Notes under the pieces: model-generated | The model's database searches: none | Told to the model about the DNA's origin: nothing | The model's input: only the letters and a program-made list of their open reading frames with translations | Origin: an uncultured archaeon | GTDB taxonomy: Archaea > Altiarchaeota > Altiarchaeia > IMC4 > SCGC-AAA252-I15 | Assembly (NCBI GenBank): GCA_902384455.1 | Contig: CABMCB010000068.1 | Location: forward strand, 1 to 59,292 | DNA: 59,292 bases | Direction of reading: 5' to 3' | Program-made: the position numbers and the translations under genes | In this document: one piece after another, positions 17,157 to 25,574 of the stretch | Numbering within the stretch: the first letter of the stretch is position 1 | Layout of the letters: each line of letters opens with the position of its first letter

Positions 17157-19007
17157 TTAAGCAGTAGCTACCTGTTGCACGGGATTCAGGTTGATGGTGT
17201 GGAAGATGAAGTTGATGGAGCCGATTGGCCGGATACCATACCGCAGGCGGACGATGTCGCCGCTGATGGACACGTTGTCCACCACGATGGCAGGCAAAGT
17301 CACCTTCTGGTTATTCACCAGTTGGGTTCCCTTGATGATGATGTTTGCAGCTTCCAGGAGCTTAGCGTAGGCCAAAAGCTCACCCATGATGGAGTCAGCA
17401 GTGCTTCCGGCTTCAGTGAACAGCGTCCGGGCTCCCAGGAACTTCTGTTCGATGTCCTGGCGGATGGAGTACACGGCGTAGTTCGTAGCCGACCGGATAC
17501 CAGGCTCGGTATTGTAGTCGTTACCGTCCTGGGTATAGGTCGTCAAGGCGCGAACAACGTTCCAGCTCTTGGTTGCGTCGTTGAACTTCATGAACGAGAA
17601 CCGAGCCAGAATCATGGCATCTGCGTTGACCGCAGGGTCCAACATGTCGGTTCCGCCAACGATATCAGGTACGTGAATGGCCTGCAAGACATCGAGGGAC
17701 TTATTAACGAACGATGTTCCTGGAGGTGTTCCGCCCTGGAATCCAGCAGCCATGCAGGCCGACATCCACGAATCGTATTGAGTGGGTGCTCCCAGGTCGT
17801 TTGGAATCAGAACAGCATCACTCCAGAAGTTCACGTTCGGGTTGTTGAATGCGTTAACAATCGCCTGAAGATTGTCAAACGTAGGGGCTGGAGAAGGTGT
17901 GTTCAGGATGTTGGTGCCTACGTGACCGTGGCACTCGTTGACACCCTGCAACGAACTCAGCCAAGGTCCGAAGACCGCAGCCAGGCCGTTGGCAATGGTC
18001 ACGGAAGTTGCCAGAGAAACGAAGTTGATACGGTAGGCCTGGAGAGCTGTCAGGCAGGCCTGGTAGTCCGCGTTTGTCGGAGAGGTTGTAGACCCGCCCG
18101 AGAAGTAAACCGGGGTAGCGTACACCTTCGGAGGAAGCTGTCCGTCTGGGCTTGCTGCACGTGCTGCCGTCACAATGGACGACCCGTTGTTGAGGGCGTT
18201 CACCGCAGCGAACAGTACCCCGTATAGGTAGTTCCCGTTACCGCTGTTGATGATGTCAACGTTGGACATGTAGTCCATGTCAACACCGTTGTAGGTCGAA
18301 GGGCTGCTCAGAGACGTGGACGCCTGGTAGTTCGTGAACGTGTTGATGTAGTCAACCAAGTTCTGAACGGTCGGGAAGGATGCGAATGGAGCACTGATGT
18401 TCTGGTCTGTTCCCGCGCCAGTACCGAGAGTGGTTGTCAGGCCCGAAGAGGTAACTGTCACAACGGCTGTAGCAGCCCCACCCGAATACGTAATCTTGAT
18501 TACGGGGTCCTTGCCGATGTTGTTGTACTGCTCCAGAGCACCGTTGTAGGCCAGCGTGATGTTGATGGCTGGAGTAGTAGGGTACTGGGTAGAAGCCTTC
18601 ACCATTGCATTGATGAGGTTGTTCTGGGTACCGTAGTCCTTGGAAGTCATGACCAAAGAATCCACGGAGTTAGCATCCTGGAGGGTCAAAGCCGACTGAG
18701 TGGCCTGGTCGGCACGAACTACGTACACCAACTGAGGGCGAACGAAGTTGCCTTCGACCTGCTGTGTGGAGGGGCTGAAAGCTCTACGAGCTCCGTCATA
18801 GGCGGGGCCACTTCCCAGAGCTCCCTTAAGCTGTCCAGGAGAGGAGAACACGGTCGGAACCTTGGGCTGGCCGCTCGTGCAGGAACCAACGATGGCAACA
18901 ATCCCGCTGTATCCGAGCTGGGTGTTGTTCAACGCCGAAGCGATGATTTGGGAAGCAGACCCTGGCTGGATGTACTGCTTGCCGTTGAAGTTTGCGGACA
19001 CCGTCAT
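17157..19007 (-). CDS. Tail sheath protein
   Basis: A 616-residue protein that forms the contractile sheath. The N-terminus carries VAIVGSCTSGQPKVPTVFSS and an LKGALGSGPAYDGARRAF-type segment, both typical of phage sheath proteins. The C-terminal region has VVRALTTYTQDGNDYNTEPG, RSATNYAVYSIRQDIEQKF and a final IRPIGSINFIFHTI, matching the conserved sheath C-terminal domain. It is followed by the tube gene after 19 nt. AAAGGAG lies 9 nt upstream of the ATG. Confidence 0.93.
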   Translation of the reverse strand: MTVSANFNGKQYIQPGSASQIIASALNNTQLGYSGIVAIVGSCTSGQPKVPTVFSSPGQLKGALGSGPAYDGARRAFSPSTQQVEGNFVRPQLVYVVRADQATQSALTLQDANSVDSLVMTSKDYGTQNNLINAMVKASTQYPTTPAINITLAYNGALEQYNNIGKDPVIKITYSGGAATAVVTVTSSGLTTTLGTGAGTDQNISAPFASFPTVQNLVDYINTFTNYQASTSLSSPSTYNGVDMDYMSNVDIINSGNGNYLYGVLFAAVNALNNGSSIVTAARAASPDGQLPPKVYATPVYFSGGSTTSPTNADYQACLTALQAYRINFVSLATSVTIANGLAAVFGPWLSSLQGVNECHGHVGTNILNTPSPAPTFDNLQAIVNAFNNPNVNFWSDAVLIPNDLGAPTQYDSWMSACMAAGFQGGTPPGTSFVNKSLDVLQAIHVPDIVGGTDMLDPAVNADAMILARFSFMKFNDATKSWNVVRALTTYTQDGNDYNTEPGIRSATNYAVYSIRQDIEQKFLGARTLFTEAGSTADSIMGELLAYAKLLEAANIIIKGTQLVNNQKVTLPAIVVDNVSISGDIVRLRYGIRPIGSINFIFHTINLNPVQQVATA

Positions 19008-19021
19008 TGTTTACTTCTCCT

Positions 19022-19213
19022 TTAGCTTTTACGGGAGTAAAACTCAGCGCGTTTCGCATCCCACTCGGCAACAGTTTTTCTGGCAAAGCGGTCATCGCTG
19101 GAGAGGGTTTGCTTAAAAACCATGGTATCCAAGCGAGTCAAGCCTTTGGAGCTGCAATACTCGGAAACTGACAACTTGGACCCCGGAGGGGTTGTATCTT
19201 GCGTCTTTGCCAT
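19022..19213 (-). CDS. Small hypothetical protein upstream of the sheath
   Basis: Unrecognised 63-residue hydrophilic protein with a charged C-terminal helix (TVAEWDAKRAEFYSRKS). It has its own late-promoter-like motif about 28 nt upstream of the ATG and precedes the sheath gene by 14 nt, so it probably leads the sheath-tube transcript. It could be a tail accessory or regulatory peptide. Confidence 0.65.
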   Translation of the reverse strand: MAKTQDTTPPGSKLSVSEYCSSKGLTRLDTMVFKQTLSSDDRFARKTVAEWDAKRAEFYSRKS

Positions 19214-19236
19214 GGGTTTAATTTCCTTTAACTCTT

Positions 19237-19257
19237 AAAAGCCCAAAATTTAGTGGG
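19237..19257 (-). promoter_or_regulatory. Putative phage late promoter, copy d
   Basis: The minus strand reads CACTAAATTTTGGGCTTTT. Here the flanks AAAGCCCA/TGGGCTTT are also complementary, so this copy alone could double as a terminator for the upstream connector genes. Confidence 0.5.
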
Positions 19258-19268
19258 CTTTCCCCCAT

Positions 19269-19949
19269 TTATTCAGTATTTCCGCCCAAAACCTCGTCTT
19301 CTTGTGGTAGGTCGTGTACCTCTGTCGGCCAGGCAGAAATAACCTCCCGAATCGTAATGGATTGGGGCGACGGAGGCAGGATTGGGGTATCCACGGTGTT
19401 GTAGATACGGCAGTCCATGATGAATTCGCGGTTGAAAATTAAGGTAGGCTGGGTAGGGGTATACGCCAGCTCCCTGCCACTGAATTTGGAAGCTTTAATC
19501 CCAGCAGTCTCCAGGGTTGTACGGTTCTTAAGCATCATCCACTTGAGGATGTTGTAAAGAACCAGCGTCTGCCGAGCTTTTTGAGCCCGGATGATAACGG
19601 AAATACGGCATGCCCAGTCACTACCTTGGGATTGGTAAGGCTGGGTATTCGGGATATTTGCAGCCGCCTCAACAATGTCATTGAGGTACATCTTCCCATC
19701 GGAAGGGTCTTCACCTTCTGCAGCCAAGACGATATTGAAGGCCGGAAGCTGGGCAGGGTCAAAGTAATAGGAGAAGATTGTCTGAGGCTTGAACGCAGGG
19801 TCTGTAATGTATGCCACAGTCTCTGCGATGTACTCCGGAGGAAAGGCAGCCAGAATTAAGGGGACCTGGGCAGCAGCGTTTGCCAGCAGGTCCACGAACC
19901 CGTCGTTGATGATTTTCTCGATGGTTACTTCTGGCGCGCTTACAGCCAT
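19269..19949 (-). CDS. Neck/tail terminator-like protein
   Basis: A 226-residue protein located between the tail-completion gene and the sheath. The central part DWACRISVIIRAQKARQTLVLYN and the C-terminal beta pair with LIFNREFIMDCRIYNTVD are compatible with a tail terminator or neck protein. Its ATG overlaps the preceding stop (TAATG), showing translational coupling with the 224-residue gene. The specific neck role is inferred from position. Confidence 0.6.
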   Translation of the reverse strand: MAVSAPEVTIEKIINDGFVDLLANAAAQVPLILAAFPPEYIAETVAYITDPAFKPQTIFSYYFDPAQLPAFNIVLAAEGEDPSDGKMYLNDIVEAAANIPNTQPYQSQGSDWACRISVIIRAQKARQTLVLYNILKWMMLKNRTTLETAGIKASKFSGRELAYTPTQPTLIFNREFIMDCRIYNTVDTPILPPSPQSITIREVISAWPTEVHDLPQEDEVLGGNTE

Positions 19950-20623
19950 TACTTCCTCACTCTCACCTTATTCAGAATCTTAGGGAACATTTCCTCGATA
20001 TGCTGCTTTACCTGCTCAACGAGGTTAAGTGCCTGAAATCCTGGGTGCCACCAAGCCTTGGGGTTTGAATTCACCGACACGGCCCTGAAAGTCACAAAAT
20101 CACTGCCGTAAGTCTTAGCTGCCCGCTTTGTTGGCTTCATGATTCCGGTCAGCTTATGGGTTGTATGCTTCTGCCCCGTGGTCTTGTTTTTTCCTGCCCT
20201 ACCGAAGTCTTGAGACGACCGCTGGCCGTAATGAAGGTTCTTCACCTTCGAATAGGCCTGCTTCGACATCGCGTTCTTACCGCCCTTATTGGGATTACCG
20301 TGGGTAATGGGGATAACTCGATAGCTCTCCCCAGCAAGTAACCCAGGCTTCATGTCGAAAGGCTCAGCACCTTTTTCCTGCATTTCAGCCAGAGTCCCGT
20401 CCAACTTCAAAACAACCTTGTCCGCCCCGTGTTTTTCAGAGGTAATGCTGTCGATGTACTCCTCGGCAGTGTCTCCAAGGGTCGCCGCAGCAAGATGCTC
20501 CCAATCAGCAAGAGCTTCAGCCTCGACATTGTCCATTACACCTTGCCGAAAGTCCTCCATGTCATACTCACTCTGGAGGTACTTTGGAACATTCTTCTTG
20601 AGGGAGAACTCAATGGAAATCAT
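19949..20623 (-). CDS. Head-tail completion protein (gp10/HK97-like)
   Basis: A 224-residue protein. The start chosen is ATG at 20623 because AAAGGAGG lies 5 nt upstream; a longer frame would run into the previous gene. The region KHTTHKLTGIMKPTKRAAKT and the basic C-terminus with HIEEMFPKILNKV resemble phage completion proteins that seal the neck. It starts inside the end of the Fn3-type gene (13 nt from its stop end) and is coupled by TAATG to the next. Confidence 0.6.
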   Translation of the reverse strand: MISIEFSLKKNVPKYLQSEYDMEDFRQGVMDNVEAEALADWEHLAAATLGDTAEEYIDSITSEKHGADKVVLKLDGTLAEMQEKGAEPFDMKPGLLAGESYRVIPITHGNPNKGGKNAMSKQAYSKVKNLHYGQRSSQDFGRAGKNKTTGQKHTTHKLTGIMKPTKRAAKTYGSDFVTFRAVSVNSNPKAWWHPGFQALNLVEQVKQHIEEMFPKILNKVRVRK

Positions 20624-20634
20624 TTGAGCCTCCT

Positions 20635-21609
20635 TTAAATGTCGAAGAACCACTCAAGACGGCAGATACACTGTCGCCCGAGCTCACGGTAAACAGGTGT
20701 TGGTGTCCCTAACTGCGTGTGGGTAGCACGAACGTCGTGTGAGTACTCAGTGGACAGCATTCTCCACTGGGTCATGTAACTGATTCCATAAGCCATTCCT
20801 GTAGGAGGCTGTCGATGGCTGGAACCATTCCAAACAATCTCGCCTGCAGAACTCAGCGAGAAATCCGTACCGTTTGTATAGCGATTGCCTGCCCGGTCAA
20901 TGATGGGAAGGTCCACAGTAAAGGCAGGAAAACGAAGAGAATCAGTACCATCTGCATCCCCCTTTAAAACAGACTCCGACAGAGGAGAGCTTGTTTCCAG
21001 GAACGTCAGCCGGTCGTAAAAACCAATCTTATTCCTGGAATGTGTGGTTACCTTATACGAACCGATTTGGTAATTACCGTCCGGTTCAAGACTGGAATCC
21101 CGTCCAAGGGCTGTCATGGCAGCGACAATCTGGGTCGGATTTACCCAGATGAAGTGCTTATTCTTGCAGAGAGGGCAGTTCAGGTCCCCCGCATCGTCAG
21201 TTCTTTTGGTACTCACGTTACACGGACAGTTAATGGCTCGTTCCCAGATTACGTTATACCCACGCTCAGTGATGAACTTGTCGAAGGCATCGGGCCAAAG
21301 GTCCGTGCGGGGCATTACAAACTTCGAGCCTCCTGTTTGATAGGGTACGTAAATGGTCTGAGAAGGTAAGCTTTCAGTTGTGTCAATGGTCGTGATGGTG
21401 TAGTAGTTCTCAATAGTCCCGTCGAAAGTAATGTCGGTGTAGGTATATCCTGTAACAGGAGTAGGGTTAATGGGAAGCCCGTAGCCCACGGTGGCCGAAG
21501 AACGCTTGTAGATGTTATAGCCTGTCGCTCCGGGCATGGGATACCAGTTGAGGACCAACTGACCCACGGAGTTAATGCTGAAAGTAATCCCGAGAGGAGG
21601 CTGTGCCAT
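20635..21609 (-). CDS. Neck protein with Fn3-like domain and zinc knuckle
   Basis: A 324-residue protein. Residues ~8-88 look like a fibronectin type III domain (VLNWYPMPGATGYNIYKRSS, then YYTITTIDTTESLPSQTI). A four-cysteine pair follows: C128-P-C130 and C145-P-L-C148, a probable zinc-binding knuckle. The rest is beta-rich. It starts just after the connector gene (TAAATG). Similar zinc-knuckle neck proteins occur in other myoviruses, but I cannot name the exact family. Fn3 domains on virions often bind carbohydrates. Confidence 0.65.
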   Translation of the reverse strand: MAQPPLGITFSINSVGQLVLNWYPMPGATGYNIYKRSSATVGYGLPINPTPVTGYTYTDITFDGTIENYYTITTIDTTESLPSQTIYVPYQTGGSKFVMPRTDLWPDAFDKFITERGYNVIWERAINCPCNVSTKRTDDAGDLNCPLCKNKHFIWVNPTQIVAAMTALGRDSSLEPDGNYQIGSYKVTTHSRNKIGFYDRLTFLETSSPLSESVLKGDADGTDSLRFPAFTVDLPIIDRAGNRYTNGTDFSLSSAGEIVWNGSSHRQPPTGMAYGISYMTQWRMLSTEYSHDVRATHTQLGTPTPVYRELGRQCICRLEWFFDI

Positions 21610-22434
21610 TTAGGCCACCGTCATACGGACGCCGTTATAGTAGGACCGAAGGGTACCTACCTCTTTGGCAATCTGCCTCTCCAGAAGTTGAATCTGCTTT
21701 TCGTAAGCAAAAGCAGCCTTACCTACGTTCTGGCTCATGCCGTCAATGGCAATACTCTGGTTGAGGACACCAACGCCGAGAAGCATCGCGCTGACTTGAG
21801 TAAGAACGTCAATCTGGACCTTCTTACCGATAATCTGAAGGATGTTGGCAGGAACTTTGTTGTTCTGAAATCCTGAGTAGTAGGAAATCTTGAAGAGGTC
21901 AGGAAGGAAGTCGCAGGTCTTGAAAATCATAGGAAGCATGTTATTACCCATGCCGATGGTGAAGAAGTTTGCGGACCCCACTCCAGGTACAAGCTGAAGA
22001 AGACCATTTCGGCCTTCCATGTCTGTCTGAACCCATTCCAGGGGGAATACTGTGGTTTGCCCAGTATCCGGGTAGATGACCAAGTACTCGGTGACCTTCA
22101 AGATAGGCACGTGGTTGAGGCGGATGGCTCCGAAGTTCATGTAGTCCGTGGCTACGTAGTCGTGGCGTTCCTGGTTCCAGTAACGCTGACGGATGCTAAT
22201 ACCTGTCTCGTTTTCAAGCCAGTCCGTAGCCGCATCCACCATGTTACGGATAGCGTCGTCCGACATGGTTTCGCCGGTAAGGGTGCTTGTAAGAGGAATA
22301 CCGTAGAGGTACTTCTTCTTGACCTCCTCTACCGTCATAATCGTACTGTTTTGCACGTTCTGGACGGGTACGATGACCTCGTTGGTATTATGGTTTGGGC
22401 CAGGTGCGCCGGGACCAAGGGGGGCTGTAGGCAT
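21610..22434 (-). CDS. Head-tail connector/adaptor protein
   Basis: A 274-residue protein. The ATG at 22434 is preferred because GAGGGAG sits 6 nt upstream; the longer version would use a TTG overlapping that site. Features include DDAIRNMVDAATDWLENETG (typical of adaptor proteins that begin with a helical bundle), a beta core (LKVTEYLVIYPDTGQTTVFP) and C-terminal helices. It is the first gene of the connector-neck group, after the capsid module. A late-promoter-like motif lies ~30 nt upstream. Confidence 0.7.
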   Translation of the reverse strand: MPTAPLGPGAPGPNHNTNEVIVPVQNVQNSTIMTVEEVKKKYLYGIPLTSTLTGETMSDDAIRNMVDAATDWLENETGISIRQRYWNQERHDYVATDYMNFGAIRLNHVPILKVTEYLVIYPDTGQTTVFPLEWVQTDMEGRNGLLQLVPGVGSANFFTIGMGNNMLPMIFKTCDFLPDLFKISYYSGFQNNKVPANILQIIGKKVQIDVLTQVSAMLLGVGVLNQSIAIDGMSQNVGKAAFAYEKQIQLLERQIAKEVGTLRSYYNGVRMTVA

Positions 22435-22460
22435 CCGTAACTCCCTCAAATTTGCTCAAT

Positions 22461-22480
22461 AAAGCCCAAAATTTAGAAGT
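22461..22480 (-). promoter_or_regulatory. Putative phage late promoter, copy e
   Basis: The minus strand reads TTCTAAATTTTGGGCTTTA. It lies back-to-back with a rightward GGTGTATACT promoter (22492-22505), so this gap holds divergent late and early-type elements. Confidence 0.5.
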
Positions 22481-22491
22481 TTTAGGTAGAA

Positions 22492-22505
22492 ACGGTGTAT
22501 ACTGG
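22492..22505 (+). promoter_or_regulatory. Rightward early-type promoter (GGTGTATACTGG)
   Basis: ACGGTGTATACTGG recurs before several rightward genes. The -10 is TATACT (22498-22503), eight bases before the ATG at 22512, with no clear -35. This spacing implies a near-leaderless transcript. Confidence 0.5.
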
Positions 22506-22511
22506 CTATCC

Positions 22512-22745
22512 ATGAAACGATGTACCAAGTGCGGTAAATCTAAGCATTTCAGGGAATTTCACCTTAGCCCCTTCTCTAGGGACGGATTAAAGCCGTGGTG
22601 CAAAGACTGCTGTCACCTATACTGGGTGAGGTATTTCAACAGGAATAAGGCCAGCCTTCGGAAGTACTGGAAGGGCCCTAAAATAAGGCTTCAGGAGAAG
22701 TATCGTCGTTACGAAGACGAACTTGTTGCGATTGTACTACGGTAA
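22512..22745 (+). CDS. Small zinc-ribbon protein
   Basis: A 77-residue basic protein with two CxxC pairs: CTKCGKSKHFREF near the N-terminus and CKDCCHLYW at ~33-37. The pattern C-x2-C-G-x2-K-x4-F followed by DGLKPWCKDC is common in phage HNH-associated zinc ribbons, but no HNH motif follows. It opens a rightward cassette inserted in the leftward structural block. The start is the first ATG after the promoter. Confidence 0.7.
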   Translation: MKRCTKCGKSKHFREFHLSPFSRDGLKPWCKDCCHLYWVRYFNRNKASLRKYWKGPKIRLQEKYRRYEDELVAIVLR

Positions 22746-22757
22746 ACGGTGTATACT
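22743..22757 (+). promoter_or_regulatory. Rightward early-type promoter, second copy
   Basis: TAAACGGTGTATACT repeats the element found 254 bp upstream. Only GGGGC separates the -10 from the ATG of the HD phosphohydrolase. Confidence 0.5.
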
Positions 22758-22762
22758 GGGGC

Positions 22763-23353
22763 ATGAAGAAAACGAACTACATCCAGACCTATAGTGGCAT
22801 TCTATTCTACCCCCTTGAACCCGACCCTGAGCTCATCCTCCTCCCTGACATCGCCCACGGCCTGTCAAACCTATGCCGGTACGGTGGTCACTGCCGTAAG
22901 TTCTACAGCGTGGCCCAGCACTGCCTCATGGTCTGTGAGCTCCTCAAAGAACACGCCCCACATGTCCAGTTGGCAGGGCTTCTTCACGATGCTACTGAAG
23001 CCTACCTTATTGACCTTCCAAAGCCCCTCAAACTCAAGATGCCGGATTACGTAGAAGCAGAGCACAGGCTTCTACAGGCTATCTCGTCCCGATTCCGAAT
23101 CATGGAGCAGCTCCTGGAGGGTGACCTTGTAAAGGATGCCGACAAGGCCTCCCTTGTCATCGAATCTAGGTACTTGATGGCTCCTTTGCACCCAGGCTTT
23201 GCTCTTGGAGCGGTTGACAAGGCAAACGACTCTGGTGTATCGTTTGGGGAGTGCTTATCTCCAGAAGAAGCCGAAAGACGATACCTGGCAAAGTTCGACG
23301 AGCTTTGGCTGATGAGAGAAAATCACTTCCAACAAGAACAAGTACACAGATAG
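22763..23353 (+). CDS. HD-domain phosphohydrolase (YfbR-like)
   Basis: A 196-residue HD-superfamily enzyme. Metal ligands visible are H53 in FYSVAQHC, H75-D76 in AGLLHDATEAYLIDLP and the later DADKAS aspartate. The segment HGLSNLCRYGGHCRKFYSVA and the LLHDATEAYLIDLPKPLK run match phage and bacterial 5'-deoxynucleotidase-like HD proteins. Such enzymes hydrolyse nucleotide monophosphates and may tune dNTP pools. It sits in a rightward cassette between capsid and connector genes and is probably expressed early from its own promoter. Confidence 0.85.
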   Translation: MKKTNYIQTYSGILFYPLEPDPELILLPDIAHGLSNLCRYGGHCRKFYSVAQHCLMVCELLKEHAPHVQLAGLLHDATEAYLIDLPKPLKLKMPDYVEAEHRLLQAISSRFRIMEQLLEGDLVKDADKASLVIESRYLMAPLHPGFALGAVDKANDSGVSFGECLSPEEAERRYLAKFDELWLMRENHFQQEQVHR

Positions 23354-23361
23354 GATATCGT

Positions 23362-23622
23362 GTGAAAAAGGCTATCAAACTTCTCGCCTTCGCCTTTATT
23401 TTATCAGGTATGGCAAAAGCTTCCTCGAAGGCTGTTGACCCCGATTTCCAGAAACCTCAAGTGTACATCACACGAGCCTGCTTCATCCGAGTGTGCATGG
23501 TAGAGCTTGTAAATAAAAAGGATTGGGACACCGTAAAGGCTTTGAGCCTGTGGGCTAAACATCAACCTGCAACAATGTGGTGCCCAGACGGGAAAATCTT
23601 TCCGGGGTGGAGAAAAAAGTGA
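23362..23622 (+). CDS. Small exported protein with signal peptide
   Basis: An 86-residue protein from GTG at 23362. It starts with a clear signal peptide (MKKAIKLLAFAFILSGMAKA) followed by a ~65-residue mature part with three cysteines (ACFIRVCMVE, MWCPDG). AGGAT lies 8 nt upstream. It overlaps the next gene by 4 nt. A periplasmic role is likely; the function is unknown. Confidence 0.65.
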   Translation: MKKAIKLLAFAFILSGMAKASSKAVDPDFQKPQVYITRACFIRVCMVELVNKKDWDTVKALSLWAKHQPATMWCPDGKIFPGWRKK

Positions 23623-23987
23623 TTGACAAAGATTGGAGTCTTAAACTACTTTTCGTAGTTCTGGTTATTTTAGGATTTTTTATCCTTATGGCTACAAATC
23701 CAAGCTGTAGACTCAGAGTAAAAGTATCCTCCATTCCGGAGATATCGACTCCAACTTACAATGACAAGTGGGAGATATTCAAATCAGACTTGAATGAGAA
23801 GGTCAAGAAAGCGCCTTCTAAAGAAGATATGGATAAACTGCTGGCTGAGATAGATGCAGCAAGAGAAGAAACTAAGGCTGAAGGTGTTATTTTAACCCGT
23901 ATAGAACATAAACAGAAACCCTCTGAAGCTGAACTGGATAAATACCTTGCTTGCAAGAAGAAGTGTAAAGAGCTTCGAGGGTATTAA
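23619..23987 (+). CDS. Membrane-anchored coiled-coil protein
   Basis: A 122-residue protein. The GTG at 23619 overlaps the previous stop (GTGA) and has GGTGGAG upstream. Residues ~8-26 are a transmembrane helix (LLFVVLVILGFFILMA). The remainder is charged and helical (~45-115) with a CKKKCKEL motif near the end. One N-terminal anchor followed by a periplasmic coiled coil is i-spanin-like, and the partner upstream is exported. A lysis role is only a possibility, since the pair lies away from the other candidate lysis genes. Confidence 0.65.
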   Translation: MIDKDWSLKLLFVVLVILGFFILMATNPSCRLRVKVSSIPEISTPTYNDKWEIFKSDLNEKVKKAPSKEDMDKLLAEIDAAREETKAEGVILTRIEHKQKPSEAELDKYLACKKKCKELRGY

Positions 23988-23989
23988 AT

Positions 23990-24020
23990 AAAAAGCCCCC
24001 GGAAGGTTTCCCTTCCGAGG
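23990..24020. terminator. Hairpin terminator between convergent genes
   Basis: AAAAAGCCCCCGGAAGG and CCTTCCGAGGGCT form a stem with a short loop. On the minus strand it is followed by TTTTTATTT, so it terminates capsid transcription well. It may also stop the rightward cassette. Confidence 0.8.
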
Positions 24021-24052
24021 GCTGGGTTGTAAAGGTCCGTTAGGACCTTGGG

Positions 24053-25498
24053 TTAGACTGTGGCCACCGCGCTCGAAGAGCCGATGTTGATGTACTTCAC
24101 CCACTTCTTCGGGGCGTACACCACCAACACACCGTAGAGCAAAATCATCCAGCGGTATGCAGGCCCCACGATTGCGAGGTCCATCTTCGCCAGCGGCGAG
24201 AGCTGCTTGAAGTGCAGTACGTGGGTGCTCATTTCACCCAGGTACGCCTCCGAAGTGCCAGCCATGATGGTGTCGACGTCATTGAACGTCTGAGTGGCGT
24301 TGATGACACCGCCAGTAGCTGCCAGACCCACACGAGCGATTCTGTAGAGAACCGCGCCGCCCGGCTGGGTACGGTAGATGCTCATGTACTGCGGAGCATT
24401 CGCACCTGCCACAGGCATCGTGATGGTGAGAGGGATGTGCTTCTGCAGGTCAGCGGAGGTCAGCGTCTGAGCGACGTTGCCTGCTGTTGCAGAAGATTCC
24501 CCGTAGTTGTTGCCCAAGGCCACAGCGTAGGCATAGTCGCCAGCGCCGTCCTTGTAGAAGTTGCCGTCAGTGCCGGTAGCTGCACCAACCACAACCGCGC
24601 CGCCAGAAGGAGCCACGGGGGCACCGTTGGCCACGTTGGTCACCGGGTTCGGGGTGTTCTGGATGAACACGTCCGGACGAATACCGATTGGGCCTGCCTG
24701 GGTCACGATGGACTGGATGAAGTAACCGAGGTTACCGTTCGCATCCACCGAGGCCTGCTGGGGCATGAAGCGTTCCTTGCCGTATACCGTCTTGGCGAAG
24801 TCCGCCATTGCACGGAGGGCCAGGAACATGTGTGTCGGCGTACCGTAGTTCTGAGCAACCACGTTCGCGCCTTCTTCGATGACTTCTTCGGACAGCGGAT
24901 TGCCCAGGAGGTCAATCACGTTGTTCGCGTCGATTTGCTGCGAGAGCCCGTTGAACTCCGCACCTTCCTGCCCAGTAGGCATGAGGGTCGAGTTGCCCAA
25001 GAAGAAGGCAGACTCCAACCGACGAAGAATCCAGAGAATGCCGTTCTGGTTTTCCAGGGCAATCACGTCACCGTGAGCTGGCTTAACCAAGCTCAGAGGG
25101 TGGGAGATTTGCCGAGTAGTTCCGAGGAACTTAACCAGGGCGATGTTACGGGTATACGTCGAGTCGTCCTGCTGAGGCAGAACTCCTTCGAAGTTGAACC
25201 CGCCGTTGTCGTTACCGTACTGCGTCAGAGTGTTGTACTCTTCAACAGTAGAGTATGCAGGGGTCTTAGGAACTTCCTGCCAGAACTTGTAGTGACGCTG
25301 AGTGTTGGTCAGGACCTTGAGAGAAGATTCAAGGCTCTGCACACGCAGGGGGCCACCCGTAGTTGTGAAGGCGGTGTTGGCCTGATAACCGGCGCTCAAC
25401 GCCTTACGCAACTCGCTCAACTGCTGGGCCGAGCCAATACCGAACCCGGATTCCATTTCCTTGAACGAGGAGTTTACTCCGAAGTCTCCACCGAACAT
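24053..25498 (-). CDS. Major capsid protein
   Basis: A 481-residue protein. The ATG at 25498 is chosen because AGGAGG lies 7 nt upstream. The N-terminal half has LSELRKALSAGYQANTAFTT, QRHYKFWQEVPKTPAYSTVE and KFLGTTRQISHPLSLV, a pattern shared with HK97-fold capsids of large myoviruses. The C-terminus has MDLAIVGPAYRWMILLYGVL. A Gly/Ala-rich insertion (~300-360) may be a surface domain. It lies downstream of the protease and scaffold candidate and is followed by a strong terminator. GC and codon use appear higher than neighbours, as often seen for the most expressed virion gene. Confidence 0.85.
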   Translation of the reverse strand: MFGGDFGVNSSFKEMESGFGIGSAQQLSELRKALSAGYQANTAFTTTGGPLRVQSLESSLKVLTNTQRHYKFWQEVPKTPAYSTVEEYNTLTQYGNDNGGFNFEGVLPQQDDSTYTRNIALVKFLGTTRQISHPLSLVKPAHGDVIALENQNGILWILRRLESAFFLGNSTLMPTGQEGAEFNGLSQQIDANNVIDLLGNPLSEEVIEEGANVVAQNYGTPTHMFLALRAMADFAKTVYGKERFMPQQASVDANGNLGYFIQSIVTQAGPIGIRPDVFIQNTPNPVTNVANGAPVAPSGGAVVVGAATGTDGNFYKDGAGDYAYAVALGNNYGESSATAGNVAQTLTSADLQKHIPLTITMPVAGANAPQYMSIYRTQPGGAVLYRIARVGLAATGGVINATQTFNDVDTIMAGTSEAYLGEMSTHVLHFKQLSPLAKMDLAIVGPAYRWMILLYGVLVVYAPKKWVKYINIGSSSAVATV

Positions 25499-25540
25499 GT
25501 CTGCCTCCTGAAAATGCGGAACCTTAAGGTCCCGGTGTTT

Positions 25541-25563
25541 GGAAGGCCCCCGAAGGGGCCTCC
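25541..25563 (-). terminator. Hairpin between scaffold candidate and capsid genes
   Basis: On the minus strand GGAGGCCCC-TTCG-GGGGCCTTCC forms a very stable UUCG-capped stem without a U-tract. It could be a leaky terminator or an RNA-processing/stability element that separates capsid mRNA. Confidence 0.6.
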
Positions 25564-25574
25564 CCAATCACTGC

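Noticed and set aside
17154..18227. 357-codon plus-strand open frame antisense to the sheath gene
   Set aside because: Shadow of the sheath codons; no start signal and the opposite strand is a clear sheath protein.
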